From positions 4,030,001 to 4,094,000 of the forward strand of contig NZ_SMGP01000001.1 of the NCBI RefSeq assembly GCF_004339745.1: a stretch of 64,000 nucleotides of DNA, given 5' to 3'. This DNA comes from Paraburkholderia sp. BL9I2N2. Lineage in GTDB: Bacteria; Pseudomonadota; Gammaproteobacteria; Burkholderiales; Burkholderiaceae. Both the position numbers and the translations under genes were made by a program. Shown here piece after piece: positions 47,301-56,267 of this stretch. The stretch's first letter is position 1, and each line of letters opens with the position of its first letter. The notes beneath the pieces are model-generated. The model ran no database searches, had not been told where the DNA came from, and was given only the letters and a program-made list of their open reading frames with translations.

Positions 47301-47928
47301 GGAATTCGCAGTGGACGCGAAAAGCGAACGCTTGACGCGCGCGGTGGCGACCACGTTCTATCGTCTGCTCGCGGTGAAGGACGAATACGAAGTGGCGCGC
47401 CTGCACACGGATGCTGCATTCCGTGAGGCGCTGGAAGCGCAATTCGAAGGCGTGGCCGGCAAGGATTTCGGCATCAAGTTCAATCTCGCGCCGCCGACGC
47501 TCACGCGTCCTGAACCCGGCAAGAATCCGACCAAGAAAACCTTCGGTCAGTGGATGTGGCCGGTGCTCGGCACGCTGGCAAAATTCAGCAGTCTGCGCGG
47601 CACGATGCTCGATCCGTTTGGCCGCACGCTGGAACGCAAGATGGAACGCGAACTCGCTGGCGATTACGAAACCACCTTGAAGCGTGCGCTCGCCAAGCTC
47701 GATGCCGGCAATCTGGAAGACGTGGCGAAGCTGGCCGACCTGCACGCTCGTGTGCGCGGTTATGGTCACGTGAAACTCGCGAATCTGGCGGGCGTGAAGC
47801 GCGGCGAGCGCGACTTGGCCGCACGTTTGCAGATCGACGCGGCGACGGGTGAGTCGGTGCGGAAATCGCTGGAAGAGGTGAAGGGCGCGGGGCAGTTGCG
47901 CGGGATTCCGGTGGTCGTAGCGAAGTAG
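44341..47928 (+). CDS. Indolepyruvate ferredoxin oxidoreductase, single-chain
   Basis: 1195 residues, the long form in which alpha, gamma and accessory parts are fused. N-terminal pyruvate-binding part (AGFISGYRGSPLGMVDQQLW); the TPP domain with YFCSGCPHNTSTKVPEGS near residue 440 and GIGCHFM; an iron-sulfur cysteine cluster CEGCGDCGVQSNC at about 644 with CNKDYSCVNGFC after it; and the gamma domain GVGGTGVVTVGALI at about 737; the C-terminal 300 residues correspond to DUF6537. It decarboxylates aryl or branched-chain 2-oxo acids to acyl-CoA. The ATG at 44341 has GGAGA upstream; a frame extension before it was dropped. Confidence 0.93.
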   Translation: MTARLPIDGTPALADYKLSDNLTATRGRIFLTGTQALVRLALMQRAADKARGMNTAGFISGYRGSPLGMVDQQLWKAQKLLTASDIRFLPAINEELGGTAVLGTQRVESDPERTVEGVFAMWYGKGPGVDRAGDALKHGNAYGSSPHGGVLVVAGDDHGCVSSSMPHQSDFAMMAWHMPVVNPSNIADMLEFGLYGWELSRFSGAWVGYKAISETVESGSTVDLDALRTDWAAPQDFEAPAGGLHNRWPDLPSLTIESRMHAKLDAVRHFARVNSIDKWIAPSPHANVGIVTCGKAHLDLMETLRRLDLTVTDLEAAGVRIYKVGLSFPLEMTRIDAFVSGLSEVLVIEEKGPVIEQQIKDYLYNRTQGTRPIVVGKNAEDGTLLLSSLGELRPSRILPVFANWLAKHKPALDRRERVVDLVAPQILSNAADSVKRTPYFCSGCPHNTSTKVPEGSIAHAGIGCHFMASWMERDTTGLIQMGGEGVDWASHSMFTKTRHVFQNLGDGTYFHSGILAIRQAVAAKATITYKILYNDAVAMTGGQPVDGSISVPQIARQVEAEGVSRFVVVSDEPEKYDGHHDQFPKGTTFHHRSEMDTVQRQLRDTDGVTVLIYDQTCAAEKRRRRKKGEFPDPDKRLFINEEVCEGCGDCGVQSNCLSVEPVETALGRKRRIDQSSCNKDYSCVNGFCPSFVTVEGGKLKKAAGAAFDPQALAARVDALPIPATHLDAAPYDILVTGVGGTGVVTVGALISMAAHLEGKSASVLDFMGFAQKGGSVLSFVRFAARDEWLNQVRIDTQQADVLLACDMVVGASADALQTVRHGRTRIVVNTHAIPNATFVTNPDATLHADALLDKMRHAAGPERMSTCDAQALATRFLGDTIGANILMLGYAWQLGLVPVSFGAMMRAIELNNVAVQMNQLAFSIGRLAAEDPAALESLWQARHLAKQSVRVDTLDELIAHREGRLQTYGGASYVKRYRALVDAARRAEFAVDAKSERLTRAVATTFYRLLAVKDEYEVARLHTDAAFREALEAQFEGVAGKDFGIKFNLAPPTLTRPEPGKNPTKKTFGQWMWPVLGTLAKFSSLRGTMLDPFGRTLERKMERELAGDYETTLKRALAKLDAGNLEDVAKLADLHARVRGYGHVKLANLAGVKRGERDLAARLQIDAATGESVRKSLEEVKGAGQLRGIPVVVAK

Positions 47929-47958
47929 TTTTTCTTGGGCACGTAGACGCAGAAGAAG

Positions 47959-47996
47959 AAATGCCGTTTCGAGAGCGATCTCGATGCGGCATTTTT
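47959..47996 (+). terminator. Terminator after the indolepyruvate oxidoreductase gene
   Basis: Outer stem AAATGCCG (47959-47966) with CGGCATTT, inner stem CGAGA with TCTCG, and five T at the end. Confidence 0.85.
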
Positions 47997-48023
47997 CTTT
48001 GCTTCGCCGGTTTAATTATTTGG

Positions 48024-48716
48024 TCATGCGTTCAGCAGTGCTCTGACCTTGGCAACTTTGTCTGCATCGACCGGCGCGAGACCGTTGCTGTTCACGCGAA
48101 CGCCTGAACCAAAATGCACCGCGTCAACTCGTGTCCTGCTCACAAAACCGGCGATGGCGTCGACTGTCAGACCCGCGCCAGCCAGCACTGTGCACCGCGA
48201 ACCGGCCGCCTGCTGCACCAGCTCTCGAATCGTGGCTTCCGCGTGCAGCACTGAAGCTTGTCCACCCGAGGTCAGCACATTCGTCACGGCCTCGAAACCG
48301 AGCAGTACATCGAGCGATTGGCGCAAATCACGCGCTTCATCGAACGCACGATGGAAGGTGACAGCCAGTCCATCCGCCGCATCGATCGCACGCGCGAGGC
48401 CTTCGCGGTCGATCTCGCCAGCGGCGTTCAGCATGCCGATCACCACGCCATTCGCGCCCGCCGCTTTCACGGCCCGCACGTCGCGCAGCATCACCGCATA
48501 GTCGTCGGCGTCGTACACGAACGAACGGCTGTGAGGCCGCACGATCACGTTCACGGGAATCCCGACCGCCGCCACCACCGCTTCGATCAAGCCGAGGCTC
48601 GGCGTCAGGCCGCCCTCGCCCATCGCGGTGACAAGTTCCAGACGGTCAGCACCGGCTTGCGCGGCGAGGCGCGCGTCGGCAACAGTTGTGGCAATGACTT
48701 CGAGGAGCACGGACAT
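48024..48716 (-). CDS. cutC: Copper homeostasis protein CutC
   Basis: 230 residues. A TIM-barrel protein: LLEVIATTVADARLAAQAGADRLELV at the start, VNVIVRPHSRSFVYDADDYAVMLRDV, TFHRAFDEARDLRQSLDVL, and VLTSGGQASVLHAEATI are all CutC signatures. The family is annotated as copper homeostasis, though a direct role in copper handling is debated. It lies 45 bp downstream of the EAL-protein gene on the same strand, possibly co-transcribed. Confidence 0.92.
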   Translation of the reverse strand: MSVLLEVIATTVADARLAAQAGADRLELVTAMGEGGLTPSLGLIEAVVAAVGIPVNVIVRPHSRSFVYDADDYAVMLRDVRAVKAAGANGVVIGMLNAAGEIDREGLARAIDAADGLAVTFHRAFDEARDLRQSLDVLLGFEAVTNVLTSGGQASVLHAEATIRELVQQAAGSRCTVLAGAGLTVDAIAGFVSRTRVDAVHFGSGVRVNSNGLAPVDADKVAKVRALLNA

Positions 48717-48761
48717 AAGCGCGGGAGAGTGTCGTTAAATATCGTTGAAAACGACATGATC

Positions 48762-50039
48762 TCAGAACTGCTCTTCGTCCACCCAGTCGATATCGCCGCA
48801 CAGCACGCAGGTCTGCTCGCCGACACGGGTCGCCACCGAAAGCGTCACGCACGGCAACGCCTCGTTGATCGACAGATACGGCCGCGTCACATGCACACGC
48901 TCCGGCGCATTGATCGCATCGCGGAAATACGGACGACGCAGCCAGTTCGCCCCTTGCGCATCAGCGAGCGGCAGAAAGCGCGTTTCATGCGCCGCGCGAT
49001 CGGCGCGCAGCACGACGTTGCGGCCCGCCTGCTTGCCCTTCGCGTCGAGCAGGAAGCAGCGCGCGGCATGGTCGAGCGCGAGAAAATTCCAGCACACTTC
49101 CTCGAGCGGTTCGCCGGCCGCGAGCCGTTCCGCCGCCCGCTCGAAAGCCCGCAAGTACGGCGCGATCCGGCTGGCATTGCGGCGCTCGCGCGCGTCGGCC
49201 TGATCGCGATAACGCTCGGTGAGTTCGCTGATACACGTCGTCGCGTGCAACGCATCGGCCGCGCCCGGGTTCGGACGGCCGAAAAAAAAGCCCTGCACGA
49301 AGTCCGCATTGCAGGCGAGCGCCATCTGCGCCTCATGCTCGGTTTCCACGCCTTCGACCAGCACCAGCTTGCCCGCTTCGTGCAGCAGCGCCACGAGGCC
49401 CGGCAGAATCGTCGCCATGTCGGCGCGATGCGCGGCGTGCGACAGCATGATGCGATCGAGCTTCACGATGTCGGGATTCAATTGCCAGATCCGTTCGACG
49501 TTCGAGTGTCCCGCGCCGAAATCGTCGAGCGCGATCAGGAAGCCACGCTCGCGGAACTGACGCACGGCGTCGGCGAGACGTTCCAGATCTTCGGCGCGAT
49601 GCTCGAGCACTTCGAGCACGATGCGCCGCGGCGGCAAATCGAGCCGCTTCAGCGTGGCCAGCAAGGCAGCGGCGAGATACGGATCGGTGAGCGCACCGGG
49701 ATGCACGTTCAGGAACAGCCACTCGCGCTCGGCGCCGAGCACCTTGAAATTTTCCAGATGCAGGGTCTGGGCCAGTTTGTCGACCTGCAGCACATCGCCG
49801 AGGCGCGCGGCCTCGCCGAATACGTCGAGCGGCGACACGGGCCGGTCGAGCGCATCGTGCGCGCGCAGCAGCCCTTCGTAACCGACCGCCCGCATATGCG
49901 ACAGGCTGAAAATCGGTTGAAACACGCTGCTCAGCGTGAGTTCGCCATGCTGCACCGTGAAACGTTCGAGCCCCGACGTCATCTCGACACCGAAGCCATG
50001 TGGCGCGCTGGCCGTCCTTTCCTGTTGCGCAATCGTCAT
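48762..50039 (-). CDS. EAL-domain cyclic-di-GMP phosphodiesterase with C-terminal sensory domain
   Basis: 425 residues; AGAGGA precedes the ATG. EAL domain (about 30-265): YEGLLR, NVHPG, LEVLEH, DDFGAGHSN, KLDR, VEGVET and QGFFFGRP are all intact, so hydrolysis of c-di-GMP is expected. Residues 290-425 form a separate domain (ISELTERYRD, HAARCFLLDAKGKQAGRNV, RPYFRDAINAPERVHVTRPYLS) that resembles a Cache-type ligand sensor, although it has no membrane segments. A cytoplasmic sensor-phosphodiesterase is the likely role. Confidence 0.88.
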   Translation of the reverse strand: MTIAQQERTASAPHGFGVEMTSGLERFTVQHGELTLSSVFQPIFSLSHMRAVGYEGLLRAHDALDRPVSPLDVFGEAARLGDVLQVDKLAQTLHLENFKVLGAEREWLFLNVHPGALTDPYLAAALLATLKRLDLPPRRIVLEVLEHRAEDLERLADAVRQFRERGFLIALDDFGAGHSNVERIWQLNPDIVKLDRIMLSHAAHRADMATILPGLVALLHEAGKLVLVEGVETEHEAQMALACNADFVQGFFFGRPNPGAADALHATTCISELTERYRDQADARERRNASRIAPYLRAFERAAERLAAGEPLEEVCWNFLALDHAARCFLLDAKGKQAGRNVVLRADRAAHETRFLPLADAQGANWLRRPYFRDAINAPERVHVTRPYLSINEALPCVTLSVATRVGEQTCVLCGDIDWVDEEQF

Positions 50040-50412
50040 GCAGTCCTCTCACGCGAGAGCCGGGCCGGTCGGAACGCGGAAGCGAACAACTTCGGCGCCG
50101 TTTCTCAAATGTGCGTCATCGATATACCTTAAGCAAGCTCCATGCGCACGCTGACGCACATTCCGATGAAATTTGTCCGAAAGATTGCACCCGTGTAAGG
50201 GAGCATGCGCCGCGTGTGGGCGTGACTCGCACCGTTAAGGTGCGCCGGGTCGCGAAGACGCGCTCGCGCCGGGTCGGCGGCGCTCCATGTCGGCCTGGGC
50301 GTGGCGCTACACGTCGTCGGGCTAAACTTCGGCCTTACGCTTCGTCAGCATCGCGTGGCCGCATCGTCGAAGATCACCGAACTAACACCGTTATATCCCC
50401 AGAAATAGACCG
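50040..50412. other. 373-bp divergent region
   Basis: Between the EAL protein and the antiporter. No frame with similarity. No strong ribosome site is seen before the antiporter ATG at 50413, only a weak purine run. Confidence 0.6.
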
Positions 50413-52068
50413 ATGGACATTGTCTTTACCGTATTGATTCTTTTGCTCGCCGTCGCCGCGTCGGGCGTCGTCATCCGCATCCTGCCGATCGCGCTGCCGC
50501 TGCCGCTCGTGCAGATCGTGATCGGCGCGTTGCTCGCATGGCCCAGGCTCGGGCTGCACGTCACGTTCGATCCGGACATTTTCATGATGCTGTTCATTCC
50601 GCCGCTGCTGTTCGCGGACGGATGGCGCATTCCCAAGCGCGAGTTCTTCATGGCGCGACGCTCGATCCTGATGCTCGCGCTCGGCCTCGTCTTCATAACG
50701 GTGCTGGTGGTCGGTTATTTCGTGCATGCGCTGGTGCCGTCGATCTCGCTGCCAGTTGCATTCGCGCTCGCTGCAGTGTTGTCGCCGACGGATGCGGTGG
50801 CGCTGTCCGGCATCGCCGGCAAGGGCAAGATTCCGGGGCGGCTCATGCATATCCTCGAAGGCGAGGCGTTGATGAACGACGCGTCGGGACTGGTCGCGTT
50901 GAAGTTCGCGATTGCCGCGGCGCTGACCGGCGTGTTTTCGTTGCGCGACGCGTCGATCAGTTTCGTGATCATCGCCGTGGGCGGCCTCGCGACGGGCGCT
51001 GCAGTGAGCTGGGTGTTCGGCTTTGTGTCGGCCCACTTTCTGAATCTCACCGAAGAAGGCGACCCGGCGCCCGGCGTCGTGATGACTCTGCTGATTCCAT
51101 TCGCCGCTTATCTGGTCGCCGAGCGTTTCGAGTTGTCGGGCATTCTGGCCGCGGTCGCCGCCGGCATGATGATGAACTACACGACCATTGTGACCGCCGG
51201 GCCGGCGTCGTCGCGAGTGCGCGCCAGCAGCACGTGGACGATGATCGAGTTCGTCTTCAACGGCATGGTGTTCATTCTGCTGGGGCTGCAGTTTCCGCAC
51301 ATTCTCGGCCGGGCACTGCTCGACGCGCACGAGACCAGTAACGCGCAGGTCTGGCGGCTGGTCGGCTACGTCGCCGCAGTGGCGGGTGCCCTGTACGCAA
51401 TGCGCTTCGTGTGGGTGTGGCTACTGCGCTATTTCGCGAGCCGCAGCGCCGCGAAGCAAGGCGTGGCGAATGCCGTTCCGGGCTTGCGCACCGCCGCAGT
51501 GACGACGGTGGCCGGTGTGCGCGGGGCCGTGACGCTCGCGGGCGTGCTGTCGTTGCCAGAGCTGTTGCCGGGAGGCGCCGCGTTGCCGGGCCGCGATCTC
51601 GCGATCTTCATCGCATCCGGCGTGATCCTGGTCTCGCTGATCGTGGCGGTGGTGGCGTTGCCGCTGTTGCTGAGCGGCTGGCGCCGCGGCAAGGATCCGC
51701 ATGCGGCCGAGGAGGCGCTCGCACGGACCATGGCCGCGCAAGCCGCGATTCGCGCTGTCGACGAGGTGCACGACAGGGAGTGCGCGAATCTCGATGAGTC
51801 GGCTTCGGCGTATGCGGCGGATGTCACCGCACGAGTGATGGACCTCTATCAGCGCCGCCTCGCCACGCTCGATGAAGAACGTGAACCGCGCGAACTGGCG
51901 CGCCGTGCCGACGCGCTGGAGTTCAGAATGAAACTCGCGGCCATGAGAGCCGAGCGCAAGACGCTGCTTGAACTGCGCAGCAGTCAGGAGATCAACGACG
52001 AGACGTTGAACAAGCTGATGCGCGAAGTGGATTTGTCGGAGACTGCGCTGACGGCGCGAAGGAAGTAA
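50413..52068 (+). CDS. Na+/H+ antiporter, CPA1 family
   Basis: 551 residues. About twelve transmembrane helices up to residue 425, with the ion-binding region AAVLSPTDAVALSGIAGKGKIPGRLMHILEGEALMNDASGLVALK (the Asp pair and Glu typical of CPA1) near residues 120-165. A hydrophilic, helical C-terminal tail of about 120 residues follows. It should exchange monovalent cations for protons across the inner membrane. No partner subunit is adjacent. Confidence 0.92.
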   Translation: MDIVFTVLILLLAVAASGVVIRILPIALPLPLVQIVIGALLAWPRLGLHVTFDPDIFMMLFIPPLLFADGWRIPKREFFMARRSILMLALGLVFITVLVVGYFVHALVPSISLPVAFALAAVLSPTDAVALSGIAGKGKIPGRLMHILEGEALMNDASGLVALKFAIAAALTGVFSLRDASISFVIIAVGGLATGAAVSWVFGFVSAHFLNLTEEGDPAPGVVMTLLIPFAAYLVAERFELSGILAAVAAGMMMNYTTIVTAGPASSRVRASSTWTMIEFVFNGMVFILLGLQFPHILGRALLDAHETSNAQVWRLVGYVAAVAGALYAMRFVWVWLLRYFASRSAAKQGVANAVPGLRTAAVTTVAGVRGAVTLAGVLSLPELLPGGAALPGRDLAIFIASGVILVSLIVAVVALPLLLSGWRRGKDPHAAEEALARTMAAQAAIRAVDEVHDRECANLDESASAYAADVTARVMDLYQRRLATLDEEREPRELARRADALEFRMKLAAMRAERKTLLELRSSQEINDETLNKLMREVDLSETALTARRK

Positions 52069-52197
52069 CGGGCACTCGCACTGAGTAGTTGCGATTCTAG
52101 CGGCGAGGGCTTTTTCTTCGATCGAAACAACGTGCGTAAGAGAAAAGCCTGCGCCGCCGGCGAACCTGTGGAAACGACTAGTTCAGCGCGAGAAAAA

Positions 52198-53505
52198 TCA
52201 CGCCACCGGACCATGCGCCGGTTTCCTTCTCAGGAGAGCGTAGAGAATGATCGCGCCGAAGGTCGCGGTGCCGATACCGCCCAGACCGAAGCCGCCGAGC
52301 TTCAGCGAGAAATCGCCGGCGCCGAGTACGAGCGTGACCGCGGCCACGATGAGATTGCGGTTGTCGGAGAAGTCCACCTTGTTGACGACCCAGATCCGCG
52401 CGCCGGTCACGGCGATCAGGCCGAACACGACGATCGACACGCCGCCCAGCACCGGCCCCGGAATGGTCTGGATCACCGCGCCGAACTTCGGCGAAAAACC
52501 CAGCACCAGCGCGATCAACGCGGCGATCACGAACACCAGCGTCGAATAGATCTTGGTGACGGCCATCACGCCGATGTTCTCGGCATACGTCGTGACACCG
52601 GTGCCGCCGGCGAAGCCCGACACGATCGTCGCGAGTCCGTCACCGAGAAATGCACGGCCGACGTAGCGGTCCAGATTCTGGCCCGTCATCGCGCTCACCG
52701 CCTTGATATGCCCGAGGTTCTCCGCCACCAGAATCACCGCGATCGGCGCGAGCAAGGTCATCGCCTGCATGTTGAACACCGGCGCCGTGAAATGCGGCAT
52801 GCCGAACCATGCGGCATTCGCGACGATGGCGAAATCGATCGGCTTGCCCATGCCGAGACCGTTGGTGACGATCGCGTAAATCACGTACGCCATCAGCAGG
52901 CCAACCAGAATCAGCAGACGCTGCAGCATGCCGCGCGCGAACACCGCGACCGCGCCCACGCACAACACGGTGACGAGCGCCATCCACGAATCGAAGTTGC
53001 TGCCGCTCACGCCATGCACCGCGATCGGCGCCAGATTCAAACCGATCACGCAGACAATCGCGCCCGTCACCACCGGCGGCATCAACGTCTCGATCCATGT
53101 GGTGCCGACCGCCGACACGATCAGGCCGATGAGCGCGTACACCACCCCGCACGCGATGATCCCGCCCAGCGCGACCGGAATGTTCATGTTCGGGCCGTGG
53201 CCGCCGTACCCCGTGACCGCGATCACGAGACCGATGAACGCGAAGCTCGAGCCGAGATAGCTCGGCACGCGGCCGCCCACCAGCACGAAGAACAACAGCG
53301 TGCCGATGCCCGACATGAAGATGCACAGGTTCGGATCGAAGCCCATCAGCAACGGCGCGAGCACCGTCGAGCCGAACATCGCGACGACGTGTTGCACGCC
53401 CATCGCGAACATCTGCGGCCACGCGAGCCGCTCGTCGGTGCCGACGATGCGGCCCTCGGCAGCCGCGGACTGGGCGCGCCAGCGGGGGAAGTAGGAATCG
53501 GCCAT
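52198..53505 (-). CDS. Uracil/pyrimidine permease, NCS2 family (RutG-like)
   Basis: 435 residues from the ATG at 53505 with AGGAGA 8 bases upstream. Strong likeness to the pyrimidine transporter RutG/UraA: GTDERLAWPQMFAMGVQHVVAMFGSTVLAPLLMGFDPN, SGIGTLLFFVLVGGRVPSYLGSSFAFIG, APIAVILVAENLGHIKAVSAMTGQN, and GDGLATIVSGFAGGTGVTTYAENIGVMAVTK with the conserved Glu residues. Twelve to fourteen helices. No rut catabolic genes are adjacent, so plain uracil/thymine uptake is the safer call. It lies upstream-open, and its own upstream neighbour on the strand is the chemoreceptor. Confidence 0.92.
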   Translation of the reverse strand: MADSYFPRWRAQSAAAEGRIVGTDERLAWPQMFAMGVQHVVAMFGSTVLAPLLMGFDPNLCIFMSGIGTLLFFVLVGGRVPSYLGSSFAFIGLVIAVTGYGGHGPNMNIPVALGGIIACGVVYALIGLIVSAVGTTWIETLMPPVVTGAIVCVIGLNLAPIAVHGVSGSNFDSWMALVTVLCVGAVAVFARGMLQRLLILVGLLMAYVIYAIVTNGLGMGKPIDFAIVANAAWFGMPHFTAPVFNMQAMTLLAPIAVILVAENLGHIKAVSAMTGQNLDRYVGRAFLGDGLATIVSGFAGGTGVTTYAENIGVMAVTKIYSTLVFVIAALIALVLGFSPKFGAVIQTIPGPVLGGVSIVVFGLIAVTGARIWVVNKVDFSDNRNLIVAAVTLVLGAGDFSLKLGGFGLGGIGTATFGAIILYALLRRKPAHGPVA

Positions 53506-53633
53506 GGCGGGGGTTCTCCTCTGTTCGGCGCTATTTATGGTGGCGCGGCGCCGGCACAAGGCGCCGCCCAGGAATTAGGCGCGAGTGTACGGAGTGCCAT
53601 TGGGCCTGGCAAGCTCGGGGAAATGCGCGGCGC

Positions 53634-55199
53634 TCAGCCGTGCCGCGCTTCCAGCGAAAACACCGTGACAGCCGCCTGCAACTGCCTCGCCTGATCCGCC
53701 ATCGACGCCGCCGCGGCAGCCGCCTGCTCGACCAACGCCGCGTTCTGCTGGGTCACGTCGTCCATCTGCGCGACCGCGCGATTGACTTCTTCGATGCCGG
53801 TGCTTTGTTCCTGCGACGCCGACGAAATCTCGCCCATGATGTCGGTCACGCGTTTCACCGCGTGGGTGACTTCGGCCATCGTCTGCCCGGCCCGCTCGGC
53901 GAGTTCAGCGCCGCTGCCCACGCGCGCCGTCGAGCTTTCGATCAGTTCCTTGATCTCCTTCGCCGACACAGCGCTGCGCTGCGCGAGCGAGCGCACTTCG
54001 CCTGCCACCACCGCGAAGCCGCGACCTTGTTCGCCGGCGCGCGCCGCTTCGACCGCCGCGTTCAGCGCGAGGATGTTGGTCTGGAACGCGATCCCGTCGA
54101 TCACCGCGATGATGTCCGTCATGCGCTTCGAGCCTGCCGCCAGCTCACGCATCGTTTCGACCACGTCGCCGACGAGATGGCTGCCGCGCGCCGCGACTTC
54201 CGACGCGCCGTGCGCCACGCCGCCCGCCTGCTGCGCGTTCTCCGCGTTCATCTTCACCGTCGACGTCAGTTCCTGCATGCTCGACGCGGTTTCCTGCAAC
54301 GCGGCGGCTTGCTCTTCCGTGCGTTGCGACAGATCGGTATTGCCTTGCGCGATTTCGCCCGACGCCATCAGGATCGATTCGCTCGATTCGCTGATGCCCG
54401 ACACGATGCCCGCTAGCCGCTCGCGCATGTTGCGCAACGCGAACAGCAAGCTGTGAGAGTCACCCGCGCGGGTTTCGACGCGCACGCTAAGGTCGCCGCC
54501 AGCGATGCGGTTGGCGATCTGCATCGCGTAATCCGGTTCGCCGCCGAGCTGCCCGGACAGACGACGCGCGATCACGGTGGCGAGCAGCATGCCCGCGACG
54601 ATCGCACCCAGCACCAGCGCGCTCATGACGATGCGCATGTGCTGATAGCCGGTGGACGCTTCCAGTTGCGCGTCGTTGGCTTGTTGGCGGCGATAGTCGA
54701 TCAGCGCCGTGATGCGATCGCGCAGCGCCTCGCTCGACGCGATCGCCCGGCGCACGAGTTCGTTGTTATCGACACCTGCCGGAATCGGTTCGAGACCGAT
54801 CTGCTGATGCACGATGCCTTCCCACACCGCAGACTTGCGCAGCACGTCGTCGAATATTTCCTGGCCCTGGCTCGTCTCGATCGTCGCGCGATACTGATCG
54901 TAGGCAGCGTGCATCTCCTTGAGTGAGCCGACAATGTTGTTCTTCAACTTTTGACGGCCGGCGTCGTCGGCGGCATAGCCGAGATTCGCGGCGGCCAGAT
55001 CCGAATCGATCTTGTGCCGGTTCGCCTCTTCCATCCAGTACAGGCCGTCCATGTGTTTATCGCCGATCGCGTCGGTAATGCCGTGCATCGCCGACAGCGT
55101 ACTCAGCGACGTCGCGCCGATCACGACGCAAAAACCAATCACCACGGCAAACGCCAGCAGCAGTTTCCTGAACACGGGCATGCGGTCGAACCACTTCAT
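53634..55199 (-). CDS. Methyl-accepting chemotaxis protein
   Basis: 521 residues from the ATG at 55199 (MKWFDRMPVF), preceded by AGGAT at a good distance; an earlier ATG at 55214 lacks one. One membrane helix near residue 10-30, a four-helix-bundle periplasmic sensor (about 30-190), a second helix (MSALVLGAIVAGMLLATVI), HAMP, and the signalling tip GIAFQTNILALNAAVEAARAGEQGRGFAVVA. The methylation helices carry the usual Glu/Gln. It ends at a C-terminal LEARHG without a receptor-modifying pentapeptide. Ligand unknown. Confidence 0.93.
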   Translation of the reverse strand: MKWFDRMPVFRKLLLAFAVVIGFCVVIGATSLSTLSAMHGITDAIGDKHMDGLYWMEEANRHKIDSDLAAANLGYAADDAGRQKLKNNIVGSLKEMHAAYDQYRATIETSQGQEIFDDVLRKSAVWEGIVHQQIGLEPIPAGVDNNELVRRAIASSEALRDRITALIDYRRQQANDAQLEASTGYQHMRIVMSALVLGAIVAGMLLATVIARRLSGQLGGEPDYAMQIANRIAGGDLSVRVETRAGDSHSLLFALRNMRERLAGIVSGISESSESILMASGEIAQGNTDLSQRTEEQAAALQETASSMQELTSTVKMNAENAQQAGGVAHGASEVAARGSHLVGDVVETMRELAAGSKRMTDIIAVIDGIAFQTNILALNAAVEAARAGEQGRGFAVVAGEVRSLAQRSAVSAKEIKELIESSTARVGSGAELAERAGQTMAEVTHAVKRVTDIMGEISSASQEQSTGIEEVNRAVAQMDDVTQQNAALVEQAAAAAASMADQARQLQAAVTVFSLEARHG

Positions 55200-55246
55200 T
55201 TCAGCATCCTTCATGAGTCACGACGGGACGTCGGCGCCACCACGCC

Positions 55247-55265
55247 ATCGCGAAACCTTCGCGAT
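55247..55265. other. Perfect hairpin in the chemoreceptor leader
   Basis: ATCGCGAA and TTCGCGAT with a 3-base loop, 48 bp before the chemoreceptor ATG on the minus strand. It could be an operator or a leader structure. Confidence 0.5.
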
Positions 55266-55533
55266 CTATCGGATACGTGGCGGCGCTCTCACCTCATTTA
55301 CGGCGGCCATCACCGAGACTTGATAAGGGAAATGTCAGGAATAACCGGGACAGGATGTTGTAAGCAATGCTTAGCGCACGAGGCCGGGTCGCGAGAAGCC
55401 ATTGCGGGCGGCGTATTGGCGATATGTTTGGGATTCGTCTGATGTATAGGGGCGAGGCAAGCTCTTAGACTTGTTTCTGCTGCGTTGACCCCATGAGTAA
55501 ACGCACGCGATGTTGTTGTAACTCTCCGACTTT

Positions 55534-55567
55534 CCCGCTCACGCTTCCCCGGCGTGAGCGGTTTTTT
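55534..55567 (+). terminator. Orphan rho-independent terminator on the plus strand
   Basis: Ten-base-pair stem CCGCTCACGC (55534-55543) with GCGTGAGCGG (55551-55560), 7-base loop, seven T at 55561-55567. There is no plus-strand gene before it: the nearest upstream gene is on the other strand. On the minus strand the stem is not followed by T, so it does not serve the DUF2239 gene. Confidence 0.8.
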
Positions 55568-55620
55568 TCGTCCGCGCGATTCGTTGTTTGCGCTCGCGAA
55601 GATGCTGCGATGCGACTGCT

Positions 55621-56235
55621 TTACGCGTGCGTCGCGAAAGCGGCGTCTGCGAGTTGCAAGCTGTAGTCGCGCACGTCGTCCGGCCATGTCGCGACGATCT
55701 CTTCGAAACGCGGGCGATCGTCCGCGTACAGCGCGCGGGTGGCATCTTCATAGCGCGGCAGATTGCCCGCGAGCGCGGTCATGAAGCGATACACGGCTTC
55801 CTGCGCCGCGCGCCGGCGGTCCTTGTCCTCGCCGGCAGCGCGCGCCGCATCGACCAGTTTGCGTAGCGCGACCGACGCGCCGCCCGACTGCCCGTTCAGC
55901 CAATCCCAATGACGCGGCAACAACGTGACTTCTCTCGCCACCACGCCGAGCTTGGGCCGGCCACGACCACGCGGAGCGTCCTCCGCTGCGTCGACGGCGG
56001 CGTGAGCGGTTTCGGCTTCGTCATTCTGGCTTGCGAGTCGCGCGACGATCTGCTCGGGCGTGCCGCGTAGATCGAATTCGACCGGCCGGCTGGTGATGTC
56101 GTCGAAGACCAGCACCGGCGCCTGTTGGCCGCGCGCGAGCACTTCTCTTACCGCGAGCGCTACGTCGGGCAAAGCGCCTGACGCGATGCGGCGATGGCCT
56201 TCGAACGCGGTGCAGGTTTGGGAACGGGCGGTCAT
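55621..56235 (-). CDS. DUF2239 family protein
   Basis: 204 residues from the ATG at 56235 (GGAG 7 bases upstream). Typical blocks are CTAFEGHRRIASGALPDVALAVREVLARG, GRGRPKLGVVAREVTLLPRHWDWLNGQSGGASVALRKLVD and RRAAQEAVYRFMTALAGNLPRYEDATRALYADDRPRF. The RGRPKLGVV segment could touch nucleic acid. No biochemical function is known. A palindromic operator lies upstream. Confidence 0.9.
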   Translation of the reverse strand: MTARSQTCTAFEGHRRIASGALPDVALAVREVLARGQQAPVLVFDDITSRPVEFDLRGTPEQIVARLASQNDEAETAHAAVDAAEDAPRGRGRPKLGVVAREVTLLPRHWDWLNGQSGGASVALRKLVDAARAAGEDKDRRRAAQEAVYRFMTALAGNLPRYEDATRALYADDRPRFEEIVATWPDDVRDYSLQLADAAFATHA

Positions 56236-56267
56236 GACAAACTCCAAGAAAAGAATTTGTCGAATTA

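Larger units (their letters stand above)
55200..55620. other. 421-bp region with a hairpin, an orphan terminator and possibly a small RNA
   Basis: Holds the leader of the chemoreceptor with its hairpin and, on the plus strand, sequence from about 55320 to the terminator at 55567 with no credible reading frame. A small RNA gene would fit. Confidence 0.5.

Noticed and set aside
52132..53694. 520-codon plus-strand frame opposite the RutG-like permease
   Set aside because: His/Arg/Asp-rich antisense of membrane-protein codons.
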